From positions 1-64,000 of the forward strand of contig CASFSL010000021.1 in the NCBI GenBank assembly GCA_949297365.1: a stretch of 64,000 bases of DNA. Direction: 5' to 3'. Below are positions 1-9,021 of the stretch, piece by piece. A program made the position numbers and the translations under genes. Every line of letters begins with the position of its first letter. Position 1 is the first letter of the stretch. Under the pieces are notes generated by a model. The model ran no database searches. It worked only from the letters and a program-made list of their open reading frames with translations, and was not told the DNA's origin. Source of the stretch: an uncultured Bacteroidales bacterium. Its GTDB lineage: Bacteria > Bacteroidota > Bacteroidia > Bacteroidales > UBA932.

Positions 1-141
1 TCGTCCACATATACTGGGGCGCCTCGGCAATTGCAAGTAAACTTGCATTGCTCTCGGCTTCTGCGCAATTTGGACTTCGTCCACATATACTGGGGCGCCT
101 CGGCAATTGCAAGTAAACTTGCATTGCTCTCGGCTTCTGCG
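1..141. repeat. 65-bp direct repeat, two copies, cut by window edge
   Basis: Bases 1-65 recur at 77-141, giving a 76-bp period with an 11-base spacer. Each copy has a near-palindromic core (GCAAGT-aa-ACTTGC) between CTCGG motifs. The block may continue upstream of base 1. It lies directly in front of the malic enzyme gene, so it may be a regulatory or repetitive extragenic element; its function is unknown. Confidence 0.85.
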
Positions 142-167
142 TATATTCGCGTATTAAAATTTGGAAT

Positions 168-2486
168 ATGGCTGACACGAACAACAATAAGAAAGCGGCC
201 CTTGACTATCACCGCGAGGGCAAACCGGGCAAGATAGAAACTGTGCCTACAAAACCGTACTCGTCACAGCACGACCTCTCCCTGGCATACTCGCCGGGAG
301 TGGCTTGGCCGTGCCTGGAAATCAAGGACAATCCTGAAAATGCCTACGAATACACCAACAAAGGCAATCTTATGGCTGTGATATCCAATGGTTCTGCTGT
401 ACTTGGACTAGGCAATATCGGAGCCATGGCCGGAAAGCCTGTCATGGAAGGCAAAGCCCTGCTGTTCAAGATATTCGCCGGCCTTGACTGCTTTGATATC
501 GAAATAGACGAAAAAGATCCGGAGAAATTCATAGCCGTCGTAAAGGCCATATCCCACACTTTCGGAGGCATCAACCTGGAGGACATAAAGGCCCCCGAGT
601 GCTTTGAGATCGAACGCCGCCTAAAAGAGGAATGCGATATTCCGGTGATGCACGACGACCAGCACGGCACGGCCATCATATCCGCAGCCGGCCTGCTCAA
701 CGCGCTGGAGCTGCAGAACAAGCGCATAGGTGACATTTATCTGGTTGTCAATGGAGCAGGAGCTGCCGCCATCGCCTGTACGAAACTGTATATCGAATTG
801 GGTGTAAGGCCTGAGAATATAGTAATGTGCGACAGCAAGGGGGTGATATCAAGCAGACGGACAGACCTCAGCGCGATGAAACGCAGTTTCGCTACGGACC
901 GTAATGTTTCAACTCTGACTGAGGCGCTGATAGGGGCGGATGTCTTTCTCGGACTGTCCACCAAGAACGTGCTCACCAAAGAGATGATAAGGACAATGGC
1001 AGACCGGCCGATTGTCTTTGCCCTGGCCAATCCGGATCCCGAGATAGAATACTCGGAAGCCTTGGCCTCCCGCGATGATCTCATCTTTGCCACTGGACGA
1101 TCAGACTACCCCAACCAGATCAACAACGTTCTGGGGTTCCCCTATATCTTCCGGGGTGCGTTGGACGTAAGAGCCACTGCCATTAATGAGGAGATGAAAC
1201 TGGCCGCTGTCCATGCCATTGCAGAGTTGGCCAAACAGCCCGTTCCGTCTGTAATCAATGCTGCCTACAATCTGGAAAGCATCAGTTACGGCAAGAGCTA
1301 TATTCTACCCAAACCACTGGATCCCAGACTTCTGTCCGCAGTGGCTCCGGCAGTTGCGAAAGCCGCCATAAAGTCAGGGGTGGCAAGAAGGCCTATCTCC
1401 GACTGGGAAGGATACAACCGGCATCTGGAGAAAATGATGGGCTACGACAACAGCCTCGTAAGACGGTTTGCCGATGTGGCCCGTTGTCAGCCCATGAAAG
1501 TGGTATTCGGCGAAGGCAATACCGACAATATGCTTGAAGCTGCGGTTCAGGCCGGTCAGGAAGGGCTGTGCCGCCCCATATTGCTCGGCAATGCAGACCT
1601 CATCCAGACAAGGGCGGACGCACTTGGCCTGCGGCTTGACAGTGTGGAGATTGTCAACCCTCGGCATCCCGATGAGAAAGGACGCCGGGAAAGGTATGCG
1701 CATATGCTCGCTGACAAACTGGCCAGAAACGGGTACACATATCAGGACTCATACGAGAAGATGCTCGACCGCAATTACTTCGGCATGATGATGGTCGAGA
1801 GCGGAGATGCCGATGCCTTCATCGCCGGCACCTATGCTGACAACCACTCCGTGACATCAATAGCCCGTGACATCATAGGCATCCGCCATGGTTTTAGCAC
1901 TTTCGCCACAATGCACATACTCAGTACGAAGCGGGGGACATTTTTCCTGGCCGACACAATGATCAATGAGCGTACTGATGCAAAGACTCTCTCCGACATA
2001 GCAAGACTGACGGCAGGAGCCGTTGAATATTACGCCTTTGATCCGGTCATAGCAATGCTCTCATACGGCAATTTCGGTTCAGACTGTCGCGACAGGCAGG
2101 AATTCAACGGCTCAGCATCTACTGTACGTCATGCCGTGGAGATGCTGCACGCACAGTACCCTTCCATGGCCGTCGACGGAGAGATGAGGACGGACATAGC
2201 CTTGAACCGCAGCCTGAGAGACAGGACATATCCGTTCAACAAATTGCTTGGAAAGGATGTCAATACCTTGATATTCCCGGATTTGAACTCCTCCTCCGCC
2301 GTATGGCACATGATGATGGGCATGGGCATTGGAGAGTCCATAGGCCCTATCCAGATAGGTCTCAACAAACCGGTGCATTTCATATCCGTGAACGCACCGG
2401 TCAGGGAGATTGTCAACCTTGCAACCGTAGCATCCATGGATGCAGCCACATACCTAAAGGCAGGCAATTGCCGCCTAGACCGTTGA
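168..2486 (+). CDS. maeB: NADP-dependent malic enzyme with C-terminal phosphotransacetylase domain
   Basis: Oxidatively decarboxylates malate to pyruvate in the cytoplasm, making NADPH. The 772 residues match the large MaeB type: malic domain (about 1-165, with the [12 protein letters not shown] segment carrying the conserved Tyr and the [14 protein letters not shown] segment), NAD(P)-binding domain with VNGAGAAA near residue 195 (about 170-410), and a phosphotransacetylase-like domain (about 430-772). In known MaeB enzymes the last domain binds acetyl-CoA as an allosteric sensor and is usually not an active transferase; that is family knowledge. The start ATG follows an AT-rich stretch and no Shine-Dalgarno motif is evident, as is common in Bacteroidota. 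A 65-bp repeat sits upstream and strong hairpins sit downstream. It is transcribed towards tRNA-Arg. Confidence 0.95.
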   Translation: MADTNNNKKAALDYHREGKPGKIETVPTKPYSSQHDLSLAYSPGVAWPCLEIKDNPENAYEYTNKGNLMAVISNGSAVLGLGNIGAMAGKPVMEGKALLFKIFAGLDCFDIEIDEKDPEKFIAVVKAISHTFGGINLEDIKAPECFEIERRLKEECDIPVMHDDQHGTAIISAAGLLNALELQNKRIGDIYLVVNGAGAAAIACTKLYIELGVRPENIVMCDSKGVISSRRTDLSAMKRSFATDRNVSTLTEALIGADVFLGLSTKNVLTKEMIRTMADRPIVFALANPDPEIEYSEALASRDDLIFATGRSDYPNQINNVLGFPYIFRGALDVRATAINEEMKLAAVHAIAELAKQPVPSVINAAYNLESISYGKSYILPKPLDPRLLSAVAPAVAKAAIKSGVARRPISDWEGYNRHLEKMMGYDNSLVRRFADVARCQPMKVVFGEGNTDNMLEAAVQAGQEGLCRPILLGNADLIQTRADALGLRLDSVEIVNPRHPDEKGRRERYAHMLADKLARNGYTYQDSYEKMLDRNYFGMMMVESGDADAFIAGTYADNHSVTSIARDIIGIRHGFSTFATMHILSTKRGTFFLADTMINERTDAKTLSDIARLTAGAVEYYAFDPVIAMLSYGNFGSDCRDRQEFNGSASTVRHAVEMLHAQYPSMAVDGEMRTDIALNRSLRDRTYPFNKLLGKDVNTLIFPDLNSSSAVWHMMMGMGIGESIGPIQIGLNKPVHFISVNAPVREIVNLATVASMDAATYLKAGNCRLDR

Positions 2487-2589
2487 TCCCTGTGCGGGAA
2501 TGCCGCACTATGCCATCTCAGCGCTGCCAGCCCCGGCGGGATTAGCCTCGCAGGCTCGGCTTTTCCCGCACTGAGGCAGGCCTTATGAA

Positions 2590-2695
2590 GGCGTCCGCAG
2601 GAACAGAGTTCCTGCAATGTGGCTTCGCCACATGCTTTATATTATATGAGAGCCAGCGGTAAGTAAACTCACCGCTGGCTCTCATATAATATAAA
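2590..2695. terminator. Cluster of three hairpins after maeB, one with perfect 25-bp arms
   Basis: Three stem-loops follow each other: GCAGGAA/TTCCTGC (about 2597-2615), ATGTGGC/GCCACAT (about 2617-2633) and a perfect 25-bp inverted repeat (2636-2660 with 2671-2695) around a 10-base loop. The last has an AT-rich foot so could stop transcription from either side. It separates maeB from the convergent rplS/tRNA unit. Confidence 0.7.
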
Positions 2696-2720
2696 GGGAC
2701 GTACATTGCTGCCGTCCCTT
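2690..2720 (-). terminator. Intrinsic terminator of the rplS-tRNA-Arg unit
   Basis: On the minus strand GGGACG pairs with CGTCCC around an 11-base loop, followed at once by a T-rich run. It lies 17 bases past the 3' end of tRNA-Arg and abuts the large hairpin that follows maeB. Confidence 0.7.
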
Positions 2721-2736
2721 ACTGCCTTTATGGCTG

Positions 2737-2810
2737 TGACCTCGGCGGGATTCAAACCCACAACCTTCTGATCCGTAGTCAGATGCTCTATTCAGTTGAG
2801 CTACGAGGCC
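2737..2810 (-). tRNA. tRNA-Arg (anticodon ACG)
   Basis: A full cloverleaf of 74 nt is visible: acceptor GGCCTCG/CGAGGTC with one G-U pair, D-arm AGCTCAACTGAATAGAGC, anticodon stem TCTGA/TCAGA with loop CTACGGA (anticodon ACG), and T-arm with GGTTTGAATCC. CCA is not encoded. It begins 15 bases after the rplS stop codon on the same strand, so it is probably co-transcribed with rplS and processed out. Confidence 0.95.
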
Positions 2811-2825
2811 GTTATGTTGAACTTA

Positions 2826-3221
2826 CTACTCCGCAGGAGAATTAACTGCCTCCGCGCCGGGAGCAAGTCCGATAAATCTCTTCTCTTTGATGCGGGCCTT
2901 CTTACCGGTGAGATCTCGCAGGTAGTAAATCCTTGCCCTACGTACCTTACCACTCTTGTTGAGGTCTATCTCAGAGATGAAAGGTGAGTAAAGAGGGAAT
3001 ATTCTCTCGACTCCGATACCGTTGGAAATCTTGCGTACAGTGAATGTCTGGGTAGTACCTGCACCCTTTCTCTGTATCACTACACCACGGAACTTCTGGA
3101 GTCTCTCCTTGTTCTCTTCCTTAATCTTGTATGTCACAGTCACTGTATCACCTGCCTTGAAATCGGGATACTTTCTCTCACCCTGTGAAAAAGCCTGTTC
3201 TGCAATCTTAATTAAATCCAT
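2826..3221 (-). CDS. rplS: 50S ribosomal protein L19
   Basis: Large-subunit ribosomal protein at the 30S-50S interface. The 131-residue product has the family core: [13 protein letters not shown] near the N-terminus, [10 protein letters not shown], the [13 protein letters not shown] block and the [20 protein letters not shown] block. The C-terminal tail ([14 protein letters not shown]) is a short lineage-specific extension. It has a clear own promoter (3294-3324) and is followed 15 bases downstream by tRNA-Arg, making an rplS-tRNA unit rather than the rpsP-rimM-trmD-rplS operon known from other phyla. Confidence 0.98.
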   Translation of the reverse strand: MDLIKIAEQAFSQGERKYPDFKAGDTVTVTYKIKEENKERLQKFRGVVIQRKGAGTTQTFTVRKISNGIGVERIFPLYSPFISEIDLNKSGKVRRARIYYLRDLTGKKARIKEKRFIGLAPGAEAVNSPAE

Positions 3222-3293
3222 TTCTTTCTAACTTTTTGGCAACATTGCCGCTCTAAAATATCTGTGCAAGAGGTTGCTTGATTTTTGGGACTG

Positions 3294-3324
3294 CAAAGAT
3301 AGATAAAAGAGAAAACATTCCAAA
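3294..3324 (-). promoter_or_regulatory. Promoter of rplS (TTTG-19-TATCTTTG)
   Basis: On the minus strand a -7 box TATCTTTG (3294-3301) is preceded at exactly 19 bases by the -33 element TTTG (3321-3324), matching the Bacteroidota consensus. This leaves an approximately 65-base leader before the rplS ATG. Confidence 0.8.
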
Positions 3325-3335
3325 TTTTTTTGACA

Positions 3336-4508
3336 TTAACTGAACATTTTTTTCATCCTGTCAAAAAAATTGCGGTCTTTCTTTGTCGGTTTAGGGTCAA
3401 AATTGCCCGAAACTTTCATCCTCTCGAACATTTCCTTCTCTTCCCTGTCTATCTTCTTAGGTGTCCAGACCTGAATATATACAAGCAGATCTCCCCGCCC
3501 GTATCCGTTTATATCCGGAATACCCTTGCCTCTTACACGCAGGAATGTACCGGACTGAGTCCCCGGCTCTATCTTGATCCTCACTTTGCCGTCAGCCGCC
3601 GGTATCTCAGCCGAAGTACCGAGCACCAGATCCGGCATTGAGACAAACAGCGTATATATAAGGTCATTGCCGTCCCTCTGGAGTTCTCCGTCCTCCTCCT
3701 CTTCTATAAGTACCAGCAGATCTCCGTTCACTCCGTTGCCCTTCGCCGCATTGCCCTTTCCATGAACTGTCAGCTGCATACCCTCCACCACGCCGGCGGG
3801 AATCTTGAACGACACCTCTTCGGTCTCCTCCACAACACCGGCTCCATGACATTTAGGACATGGTTTCGCGATGACCTTGCCTTCTCCACCACATGCCGGA
3901 CAAGGAGATGTGGTCTGCATCCTGCCCATAAACGACTGTACTATCCTGGTAACTACACCGGTACCGTGACACGTCTCACAAGTATGGACATCCGCCTCCG
4001 ATTCCGCTCCACGGCCATTGCAGTGAGAGCACTTGACAGCCTTCTTTATCTTAACGGTCTTCGTAACCCCGTTGACTATCTCGGAAAGTGACAATTTGAC
4101 ACGGATACGTATATTCGAGCCTTTCTGCACTCTTGCAGAGCCCCCTCTGCCGGACGAGCCGCCGAAACCGCTGAAACCTCCGCCGAAACCGCCTCCGAAG
4201 ATATCTCCGAAACGGCTGAATATATCCTCCATGGTAAAGCCGCCGAAACCGTCAAATCCGCCACCGCCGCCGGCAGCACCGCTCATTCCCGCATGGCCGA
4301 ACTGGTCATACCTGGCCTTTTTGTCCGGATTACTGAGGACATCATATGCCTCAGCCGCCTCCTTGAACTTCTCCTCAGCGGCAGCATCACCCGGATTCCT
4401 GTCAGGGTGATACTTCAAGGCCATCTTTCGGTAGGCCTTCTTAATATCCTCGGCCGAGGCATCCCTGGATACCCCGAGCACTTCATAATAATCTCTTTTC
4501 CCAGCCAT
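3336..4508 (-). CDS. dnaJ: Chaperone protein DnaJ (Hsp40)
   Basis: Co-chaperone that delivers unfolded proteins to DnaK and stimulates its ATPase. All class I parts are present in 390 residues: J-domain with HPD at 34-36, a glycine/phenylalanine-rich linker (about 72-130), four zinc-binding CxxCxGxG repeats ([32 protein letters not shown], about 160-225) and the C-terminal substrate-binding domain. It starts 6 bases after the grpE stop, so the two form an operon. dnaK is not here; it lies alone at 26950-28887. The C-terminal [12 protein letters not shown] tail is typical of Bacteroidota DnaJ. Confidence 0.98.
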   Translation of the reverse strand: MAGKRDYYEVLGVSRDASAEDIKKAYRKMALKYHPDRNPGDAAAEEKFKEAAEAYDVLSNPDKKARYDQFGHAGMSGAAGGGGGFDGFGGFTMEDIFSRFGDIFGGGFGGGFSGFGGSSGRGGSARVQKGSNIRIRVKLSLSEIVNGVTKTVKIKKAVKCSHCNGRGAESEADVHTCETCHGTGVVTRIVQSFMGRMQTTSPCPACGGEGKVIAKPCPKCHGAGVVEETEEVSFKIPAGVVEGMQLTVHGKGNAAKGNGVNGDLLVLIEEEEDGELQRDGNDLIYTLFVSMPDLVLGTSAEIPAADGKVRIKIEPGTQSGTFLRVRGKGIPDINGYGRGDLLVYIQVWTPKKIDREEKEMFERMKVSGNFDPKPTKKDRNFFDRMKKMFS

Positions 4509-4514
4509 TGTCCG

Positions 4515-5084
4515 TTACACCCCCACTACTACTTTTGCAAAACGTATAACCTTGTCATTCAACTTGTAACCGGGCTGGATGACATCTATAATCTTATTCT
4601 TCTTATCGGCCTCCTGAACCGGCATCTGGGCCACCGCCTCGTGAAAGTCGGTATCCAGTTCTTTTCCTATGGCCTCTATGACGCTCAGTCCGCGTCCTTT
4701 CAGATAGGACATCAGCTTATTGTAGATGAGTTCCGTACCTTCTACGGCAGCCTTGTCCGAACCAGACTCCCTAAGCACCTGCAAGGCCCTCTCACAGTCG
4801 TCCAACACAGGGAGCATACCTTTTATAATATCCTCTCCGGCCGTAGAGATGAGATCAAGGCGCTCGCGGGCAGTACGCCTGCGGTAATTGTCAAACTCAG
4901 CGGCAAGCCTGACGTACTTGTCATTGACCTCGTCAATCTTGGCCTGCAGTTCCTTGAGTCCGTTCTCCTTTTCTTCTTTGTGATGAGATTTCTCAGCCTT
5001 TTTCTTCTTCTGGCCTGTATCACCGTTCCCTTCTTCAGGAAGGGCTGCTTCATCTTTTTTATCTATATCTTCTTTCTCTGCCAT
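4515..5084 (-). CDS. grpE: Nucleotide exchange factor GrpE
   Basis: Releases ADP from DnaK in the chaperone cycle. The 189-residue product has an acidic/lysine-rich disordered N-terminus (about 1-45), a long coiled-coil helix (about 48-100) with the RLAAEFDNYRRRT signature, and the beta-wing domain with the DTDFHEAVAQMP motif near residue 146, ending in VIRFAKVVVGV. It is the first gene of the grpE-dnaJ operon; a TATCTTTG -7 box (5107-5114) lies 23 bases upstream of the start. Confidence 0.97.
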   Translation of the reverse strand: MAEKEDIDKKDEAALPEEGNGDTGQKKKKAEKSHHKEEKENGLKELQAKIDEVNDKYVRLAAEFDNYRRRTARERLDLISTAGEDIIKGMLPVLDDCERALQVLRESGSDKAAVEGTELIYNKLMSYLKGRGLSVIEAIGKELDTDFHEAVAQMPVQEADKKNKIIDVIQPGYKLNDKVIRFAKVVVGV

Positions 5085-5106
5085 AACATCATAATTTCTA
5101 AACGCA

Positions 5107-5134
5107 CAAAGATATAAACAAAAACACTGCCAAA
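5107..5134 (-). promoter_or_regulatory. Promoter of grpE-dnaJ
   Basis: Minus-strand -7 box TATCTTTG at 5107-5114, with TTTG at 5131-5134 upstream. The spacing (16) is shorter than the usual 19-21, so the -33 assignment is weaker than the -7 box. Confidence 0.6.
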
Positions 5135-5157
5135 AGGGTAAAACGACAAAATGTCAG

Positions 5158-6612
5158 TTAAAGTCTAACAATCTGGGGCGTCACACCGCGATACTTGGGC
5201 ATAGTGGCTCCTATCGGTGCTCCTATATAGGTAGGGTCGCACATAACATATCTCCGGCCCTCAAATGTATAACTGTCGCCGGTTACTTCATCCGGGAAAA
5301 CAACCCCGCAGGCGACATGTCCCTTGTAGCAGAACATTGCCACATCCATTCCCAGCAGATCCTTTACCAACCATGAGAAAAGCAGTACCCTGTCCTTGCA
5401 GTTATTCGCGCCGTAATAAAAAGACTCCTCCACAAACAGAGGCTTTGAGCGTCCGAACATCTCGTAATCGGTCTTGTATTCAAATCCTTTCTGAATAAGT
5501 CCCAGGATGAAAGCCACTGCCTCTTCCGGATTCATGGAGTCCTTAAGTATCTTATATTTCACCTGAGTGAATACTGCCTTCTGAAGCGCAGGGTCTACTG
5601 CCGACTTATGATACATCAGCAAGTCGGACTGAGGATAATCAAGTGTGAATTTCACACATGGGACATTGAGAGGCACCTTCACCTCCTCTCCGAGTATGGC
5701 AGACCACTCAGACAAGGTCTTAAGGCGGTAATAATCAAGATCTACCACCATCTGATGATCTATAACCAAGTCCATCTTACGGTCTGCAGCCGAGAAATCA
5801 CTGGAAAATGTATACAGCGGGTCCTGATTATTAAGACGGGTATATGAGAATATGTAAAAATCCTCATCTCCGTCAGTAATATAAGACACTTGATAGATTG
5901 GCCCGGTAAAAGGCAGGAGCAGAATCAGATTGCCGCCCGAGGACCCGACCCTGGCCTTATACTGCATCTGATTAAGCAGGAACATCTGTGTCAGCACTTT
6001 CTCATTTACATACTCTTCAATATACACAGCATCAGTGTATTTCTTAACGGCAGTATACAAAGCCCAATCGCTTAAAGAGTATTTCTCCTGCATCGCCGTG
6101 AAAGCATCCACCACTTTCATATAATCCGAACTGGAAAGAGTATTCCAACCGCCGGATGCGTCCTGTTCGGTCGCTCCGATACGAGAAAGCCGCATATTCT
6201 CCACAAATGGTATAATTTCCTGTATACCAAAGAAATCAACTGACACGCTTCCTTTCCCATCATAATCAGCCGCAACTGCAGGAACGGGCAAAGGATATGC
6301 AGGAACAGCGATAATACCGGACGTAGGGAATCCGTGCATAACGGACTGTCCGGCATCTGCCGGATCATAATATACAGGTTCTTCTGATACAGGACCTATA
6401 GGATCTTCTTTTCCCCGTTGAACCAGAAACTCCTCCCAAGCGGCCGCCAGATATTCCGAGAACTCAGCATTGGCTTTTGACCGCCAGTTCTTAAAATCTG
6501 CTGTCTGCTGCTTGTAAAAGTCCAGAAAAGAATCATCTTTGGACTGAGCATATGAGAATATGGGAATTGCCGTCAAGGCAAACATCAGGACTATTATCTT
6601 CTTGACATTCAT
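5158..6612 (-). CDS. Secreted protein with transglutaminase-like C-terminal domain
   Basis: A 484-residue protein with a clear signal peptide (residues 1-22, cut after FSYAQ). The N-terminal two thirds match nothing I recognise. The C-terminal part has an apparent cysteine-protease/transglutaminase triad: Cys in NNCKDRV, His in YKGHVACGV and Asp in MCDPTY, in the right order and spacing for that fold. This type of large secreted protein is widespread but uncharacterised in Bacteroidales. It lies downstream of a small lipoprotein gene with a terminator between them, so it is probably a separate unit. A role in envelope or peptide processing is only an inference. Confidence 0.7.
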   Translation of the reverse strand: MNVKKIIVLMFALTAIPIFSYAQSKDDSFLDFYKQQTADFKNWRSKANAEFSEYLAAAWEEFLVQRGKEDPIGPVSEEPVYYDPADAGQSVMHGFPTSGIIAVPAYPLPVPAVAADYDGKGSVSVDFFGIQEIIPFVENMRLSRIGATEQDASGGWNTLSSSDYMKVVDAFTAMQEKYSLSDWALYTAVKKYTDAVYIEEYVNEKVLTQMFLLNQMQYKARVGSSGGNLILLLPFTGPIYQVSYITDGDEDFYIFSYTRLNNQDPLYTFSSDFSAADRKMDLVIDHQMVVDLDYYRLKTLSEWSAILGEEVKVPLNVPCVKFTLDYPQSDLLMYHKSAVDPALQKAVFTQVKYKILKDSMNPEEAVAFILGLIQKGFEYKTDYEMFGRSKPLFVEESFYYGANNCKDRVLLFSWLVKDLLGMDVAMFCYKGHVACGVVFPDEVTGDSYTFEGRRYVMCDPTYIGAPIGATMPKYRGVTPQIVRL

Positions 6613-6644
6613 AGTGTTCTATATTTTATCGCAACCTGTATTCT

Positions 6645-6681
6645 AAAAGAAAGCTCCCGCCGACATCGCAAGGGGGAGCTT
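6645..6681 (-). terminator. Intrinsic terminator of the 6726-7301 lipoprotein gene
   Basis: Minus strand AAGCTCCC (6674-6681) pairs with GGGAGCTT (6651-6658), followed by TTCTTTT. It lies between two same-strand genes and suggests they are separate units. Confidence 0.75.
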
Positions 6682-6725
6682 CCATACTTTAAACTAAACT
6701 CCAAAAGCGGAGAATAGCACTGTTG

Positions 6726-7301
6726 TTAGTTCTCTTTGCCGTAATTGGCCATTTCTTCCTCGAAAGTCTTCATGAAACGGTACTGATCGAAATCAACGGC
6801 AAGTCTCTCGTCATTGCTGATAAGCACGTCCTCAACTCCCTCAGCGACAGGCACTCTGGACATTTCTACGCAGATCCAGTACTCATAAGAGCCGTCCGGA
6901 TTCTGGTAAAGTTTAGTATCTTTTACAGTTGCACCTTTGAGAGTCTGATTGACCACCTGACGGACACCGCTCTCTATCTTTCCACGCACCTCCGACTCAC
7001 CGTTCATCTCATACTGATTCATGTAGCTGTCTGTAACAGACTTAACTATGACTTCAACCTGAGCAGCAAGAGCATTGCGGGCATTGAGATCCGCTGCCGT
7101 GCGGGCCATTTCCATATTCTTGCTTGTACCTTGTGCGGTCGCACGGAAATATTCTGTGTCTGTTTTATACTCGGGAGTACTGAAAGGCATTATGACTTCT
7201 GTTTTTCCAGAATTGACAGCCTGTTTCTGACCACCGCAGGAAGTTACTGCCAGCATAGCGGCAAGACCTACGCACACGAAAGAAATGAATTTAGTTTTCA
7301 T
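6726..7301 (-). CDS. Lipoprotein, LPP20-like
   Basis: A 191-residue lipoprotein: signal peptide with lipobox VTSCG (Cys at 22). The body has the pattern FRATAQGTSKNMEMARTAA, where a conserved helix with repeated alanines precedes a beta-rich half with DGSYEYWICVEMSR; this resembles the LPP20/FlgT-N fold found in many outer-membrane lipoproteins. A TATATTTG -7 box lies 28 bases before the start, and a terminator follows the gene, so it is likely monocistronic. Molecular function is unknown. Confidence 0.65.
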   Translation of the reverse strand: MKTKFISFVCVGLAAMLAVTSCGGQKQAVNSGKTEVIMPFSTPEYKTDTEYFRATAQGTSKNMEMARTAADLNARNALAAQVEVIVKSVTDSYMNQYEMNGESEVRGKIESGVRQVVNQTLKGATVKDTKLYQNPDGSYEYWICVEMSRVPVAEGVEDVLISNDERLAVDFDQYRFMKTFEEEMANYGKEN

Positions 7302-7329
7302 ACGTTTAAATAATTAATGATTAATACTG

Positions 7330-7360
7330 CAAATATAATGTTTTATTTATTTCACACAAT
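7330..7360 (-). promoter_or_regulatory. Promoter of the 6726-7301 lipoprotein gene
   Basis: Minus-strand -7 box TATATTTG at 7330-7337. ATTG occurs about 19 bases upstream as a weak -33 element. The surrounding DNA is very AT-rich. Confidence 0.6.
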
Positions 7361-7408
7361 TAAATAGCCTGAAAGGTTAAATGTGACAAGAATTTTGAAA
7401 AATTCACA

Positions 7409-8371
7409 TTACATCTTGTCATTGCTGCCGAGCACGTCGTATATCTTGTGCTTGTAAAGCTCTTTAAGTTTCTCTCTGGCAGGTCCTAAGTACTTTCTGG
7501 GATCGAACTCCTCAGGATGCTCCACAAACACCTTGCGGATAGCCGCAGTCATAGCCAGACGACCGTCGCTGTCGATATTGATTTTGCATACGGCTGATTT
7601 TGCGGCCTCGCGGAGCTGATCCTCCGGAATACCTATAGAGTCTTTAAGATGGCCGCCATAATGGTTGATCTCCGCCACGATATCCTGAGGCACGGATGAG
7701 GAGCCGTGAAGGACGATAGGGAATCCGGGAATCCTCTTTTCTATCTCATGCAGGATGTCCAGACGGATCTCCGGCTTCTGCCCCGGCTTGAACTTGTAAG
7801 CACCATGTGATGTACCGATTGATATCGCGAGAGAATCCACGCCTGTCTTGCTGACAAAGTCCTCGACCTCCTCTGGGCGTGTATATGTATGGCTCTCGGC
7901 CTTTACGTCATCCTCCACACCGGCCAGTACACCGAGCTCACCTTCAACAGTAACGTCATACTTATGGGCATACTCCACGACCTTCCTGGTCAGTTCCACA
8001 TTCTCATCATAGGGCTTGGACGAACCGTCTATCATTACCGATGAGAAACCGTACTCGATACAGCTCTTGCAGAGTTCAAAAGTATCGCCGTGGTCCAGAT
8101 GAAGTACGATAGGAATCTGGCAGCCCAGTTCCTTCGCGTACTCGACACCGCCCTGAGCCATATAGCGGAGAATCGTCTGGTTGGCGTACTTTCTGGCACC
8201 GCTGGACACCTGAAGGATAACGGGAGACTTGGTCTCCACACAGGCCTGGATAATCGCCTGCATCTGCTCCATATTGTTAAAGTTGAATGCGGGTATGGCA
8301 TAACCGCCGTTGATGGCCTTCTTGAAAAGCTCCCTTGAGTTCACCAGGCCGAGATCTTTGTAAGATACCAT
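7409..8371 (-). CDS. fba: Class II fructose-1,6-bisphosphate aldolase
   Basis: Cleaves fructose-1,6-bisphosphate to dihydroxyacetone phosphate and glyceraldehyde-3-phosphate in glycolysis. The 320-residue protein carries the class II metal site: HLDHGD (first zinc His and catalytic Asp, about residue 92), the EGELG motif, GTSHGAYK (second His) and IVLHGSSS (third His), plus NIDSD for phosphate binding. Length and motifs fit the IIB subtype. It is transcribed divergently from gmk, from a promoter that physically interlocks with the gmk promoter (8416-8446). Confidence 0.96.
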   Translation of the reverse strand: MVSYKDLGLVNSRELFKKAINGGYAIPAFNFNNMEQMQAIIQACVETKSPVILQVSSGARKYANQTILRYMAQGGVEYAKELGCQIPIVLHLDHGDTFELCKSCIEYGFSSVMIDGSSKPYDENVELTRKVVEYAHKYDVTVEGELGVLAGVEDDVKAESHTYTRPEEVEDFVSKTGVDSLAISIGTSHGAYKFKPGQKPEIRLDILHEIEKRIPGFPIVLHGSSSVPQDIVAEINHYGGHLKDSIGIPEDQLREAAKSAVCKINIDSDGRLAMTAAIRKVFVEHPEEFDPRKYLGPAREKLKELYKHKIYDVLGSNDKM

Positions 8372-8402
8372 AGCGTATATCTGTTTTAGAGTTAAATATT
8401 CT

Positions 8403-8446
8403 TTCTTATCTATCGCAAATTTAAATATTTTTGCAGAATGAACAAA
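8403..8446. promoter_or_regulatory. Interlocked divergent promoters of fba (-) and gmk (+)
   Basis: The minus-strand box TAAATTTG (8416-8423) and plus-strand box TATTTTTG (8426-8433) are only two bases apart. The fba -33 TTTG (8443-8446, 19-base spacing) falls inside the gmk coding region. The gmk box ends four bases before its ATG, predicting a very short or absent leader. Confidence 0.7.
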
Positions 8447-9010
8447 AAAGTAATCATATTCTCGGCTCCGTCAGGGGCAGGCAAGAGCACGGTCGTAGGC
8501 CATCTTCTGAAAAAATACCCGTTTCTGGAATTCTCCATATCCGCGACATCCCGCCCCCCCAGAGGTTCTGAGCGGGACGGAGTGGAATACTATTTCTTCT
8601 CCGAGCAGCAGTTCAGGGATCTCATAGCCAAAGACGCTTTCGTGGAATACGAAGAAGTATACCCCGGCTCGTTTTACGGAACGCTCCGGTCAGAGGTGGA
8701 GCGCATCTGGGCCAAAGGGCATGTCATCCTCTTTGATATAGATGTCAAGGGCGGAGTCAATCTAAAGCGGATATTCGGAGACAGTGCCATGTCCGTCTTC
8801 GTCAAGCCGCCTTCGATCGAAGAGCTGCGGAGAAGGCTTGAAGGCCGCGGGACTGACACCCCTGAAGCCATTGAGCGTCGGGTCGCCAAAGCCGCCGAGG
8901 AACTCGGTTTTGAGTCCCGCTTCGACAAAGTCCTTGAAAATGACTGTCTGGAACGTACGCTGGCAGAGGCGGACAGCCTGATTGAAGATTTCACCGGTCT
9001 TAAGGCATAA
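8438..9010 (+). CDS. gmk: Guanylate kinase
   Basis: Phosphorylates GMP to GDP. The 190-residue product has the P-loop SAPSGAGKS (9-17), the SATSRPPRGSERDGVEY GMP-binding segment (about 36-52), the YGT motif and the ILFDIDVKGG region (Walker B-like, about 98-107). The ATG is placed four bases after the -7 box, so the mRNA may be nearly leaderless. nadD starts 11 bases downstream and is probably co-transcribed. Confidence 0.97.
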   Translation: MNKKVIIFSAPSGAGKSTVVGHLLKKYPFLEFSISATSRPPRGSERDGVEYYFFSEQQFRDLIAKDAFVEYEEVYPGSFYGTLRSEVERIWAKGHVILFDIDVKGGVNLKRIFGDSAMSVFVKPPSIEELRRRLEGRGTDTPEAIERRVAKAAEELGFESRFDKVLENDCLERTLAEADSLIEDFTGLKA

Positions 9011-9021
9011 ACATTCTAAGA

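Noticed and set aside
1-141. CRISPR array at the window start
   Set aside because: Repeat of 65 bases with an 11-base spacer does not fit CRISPR geometry.
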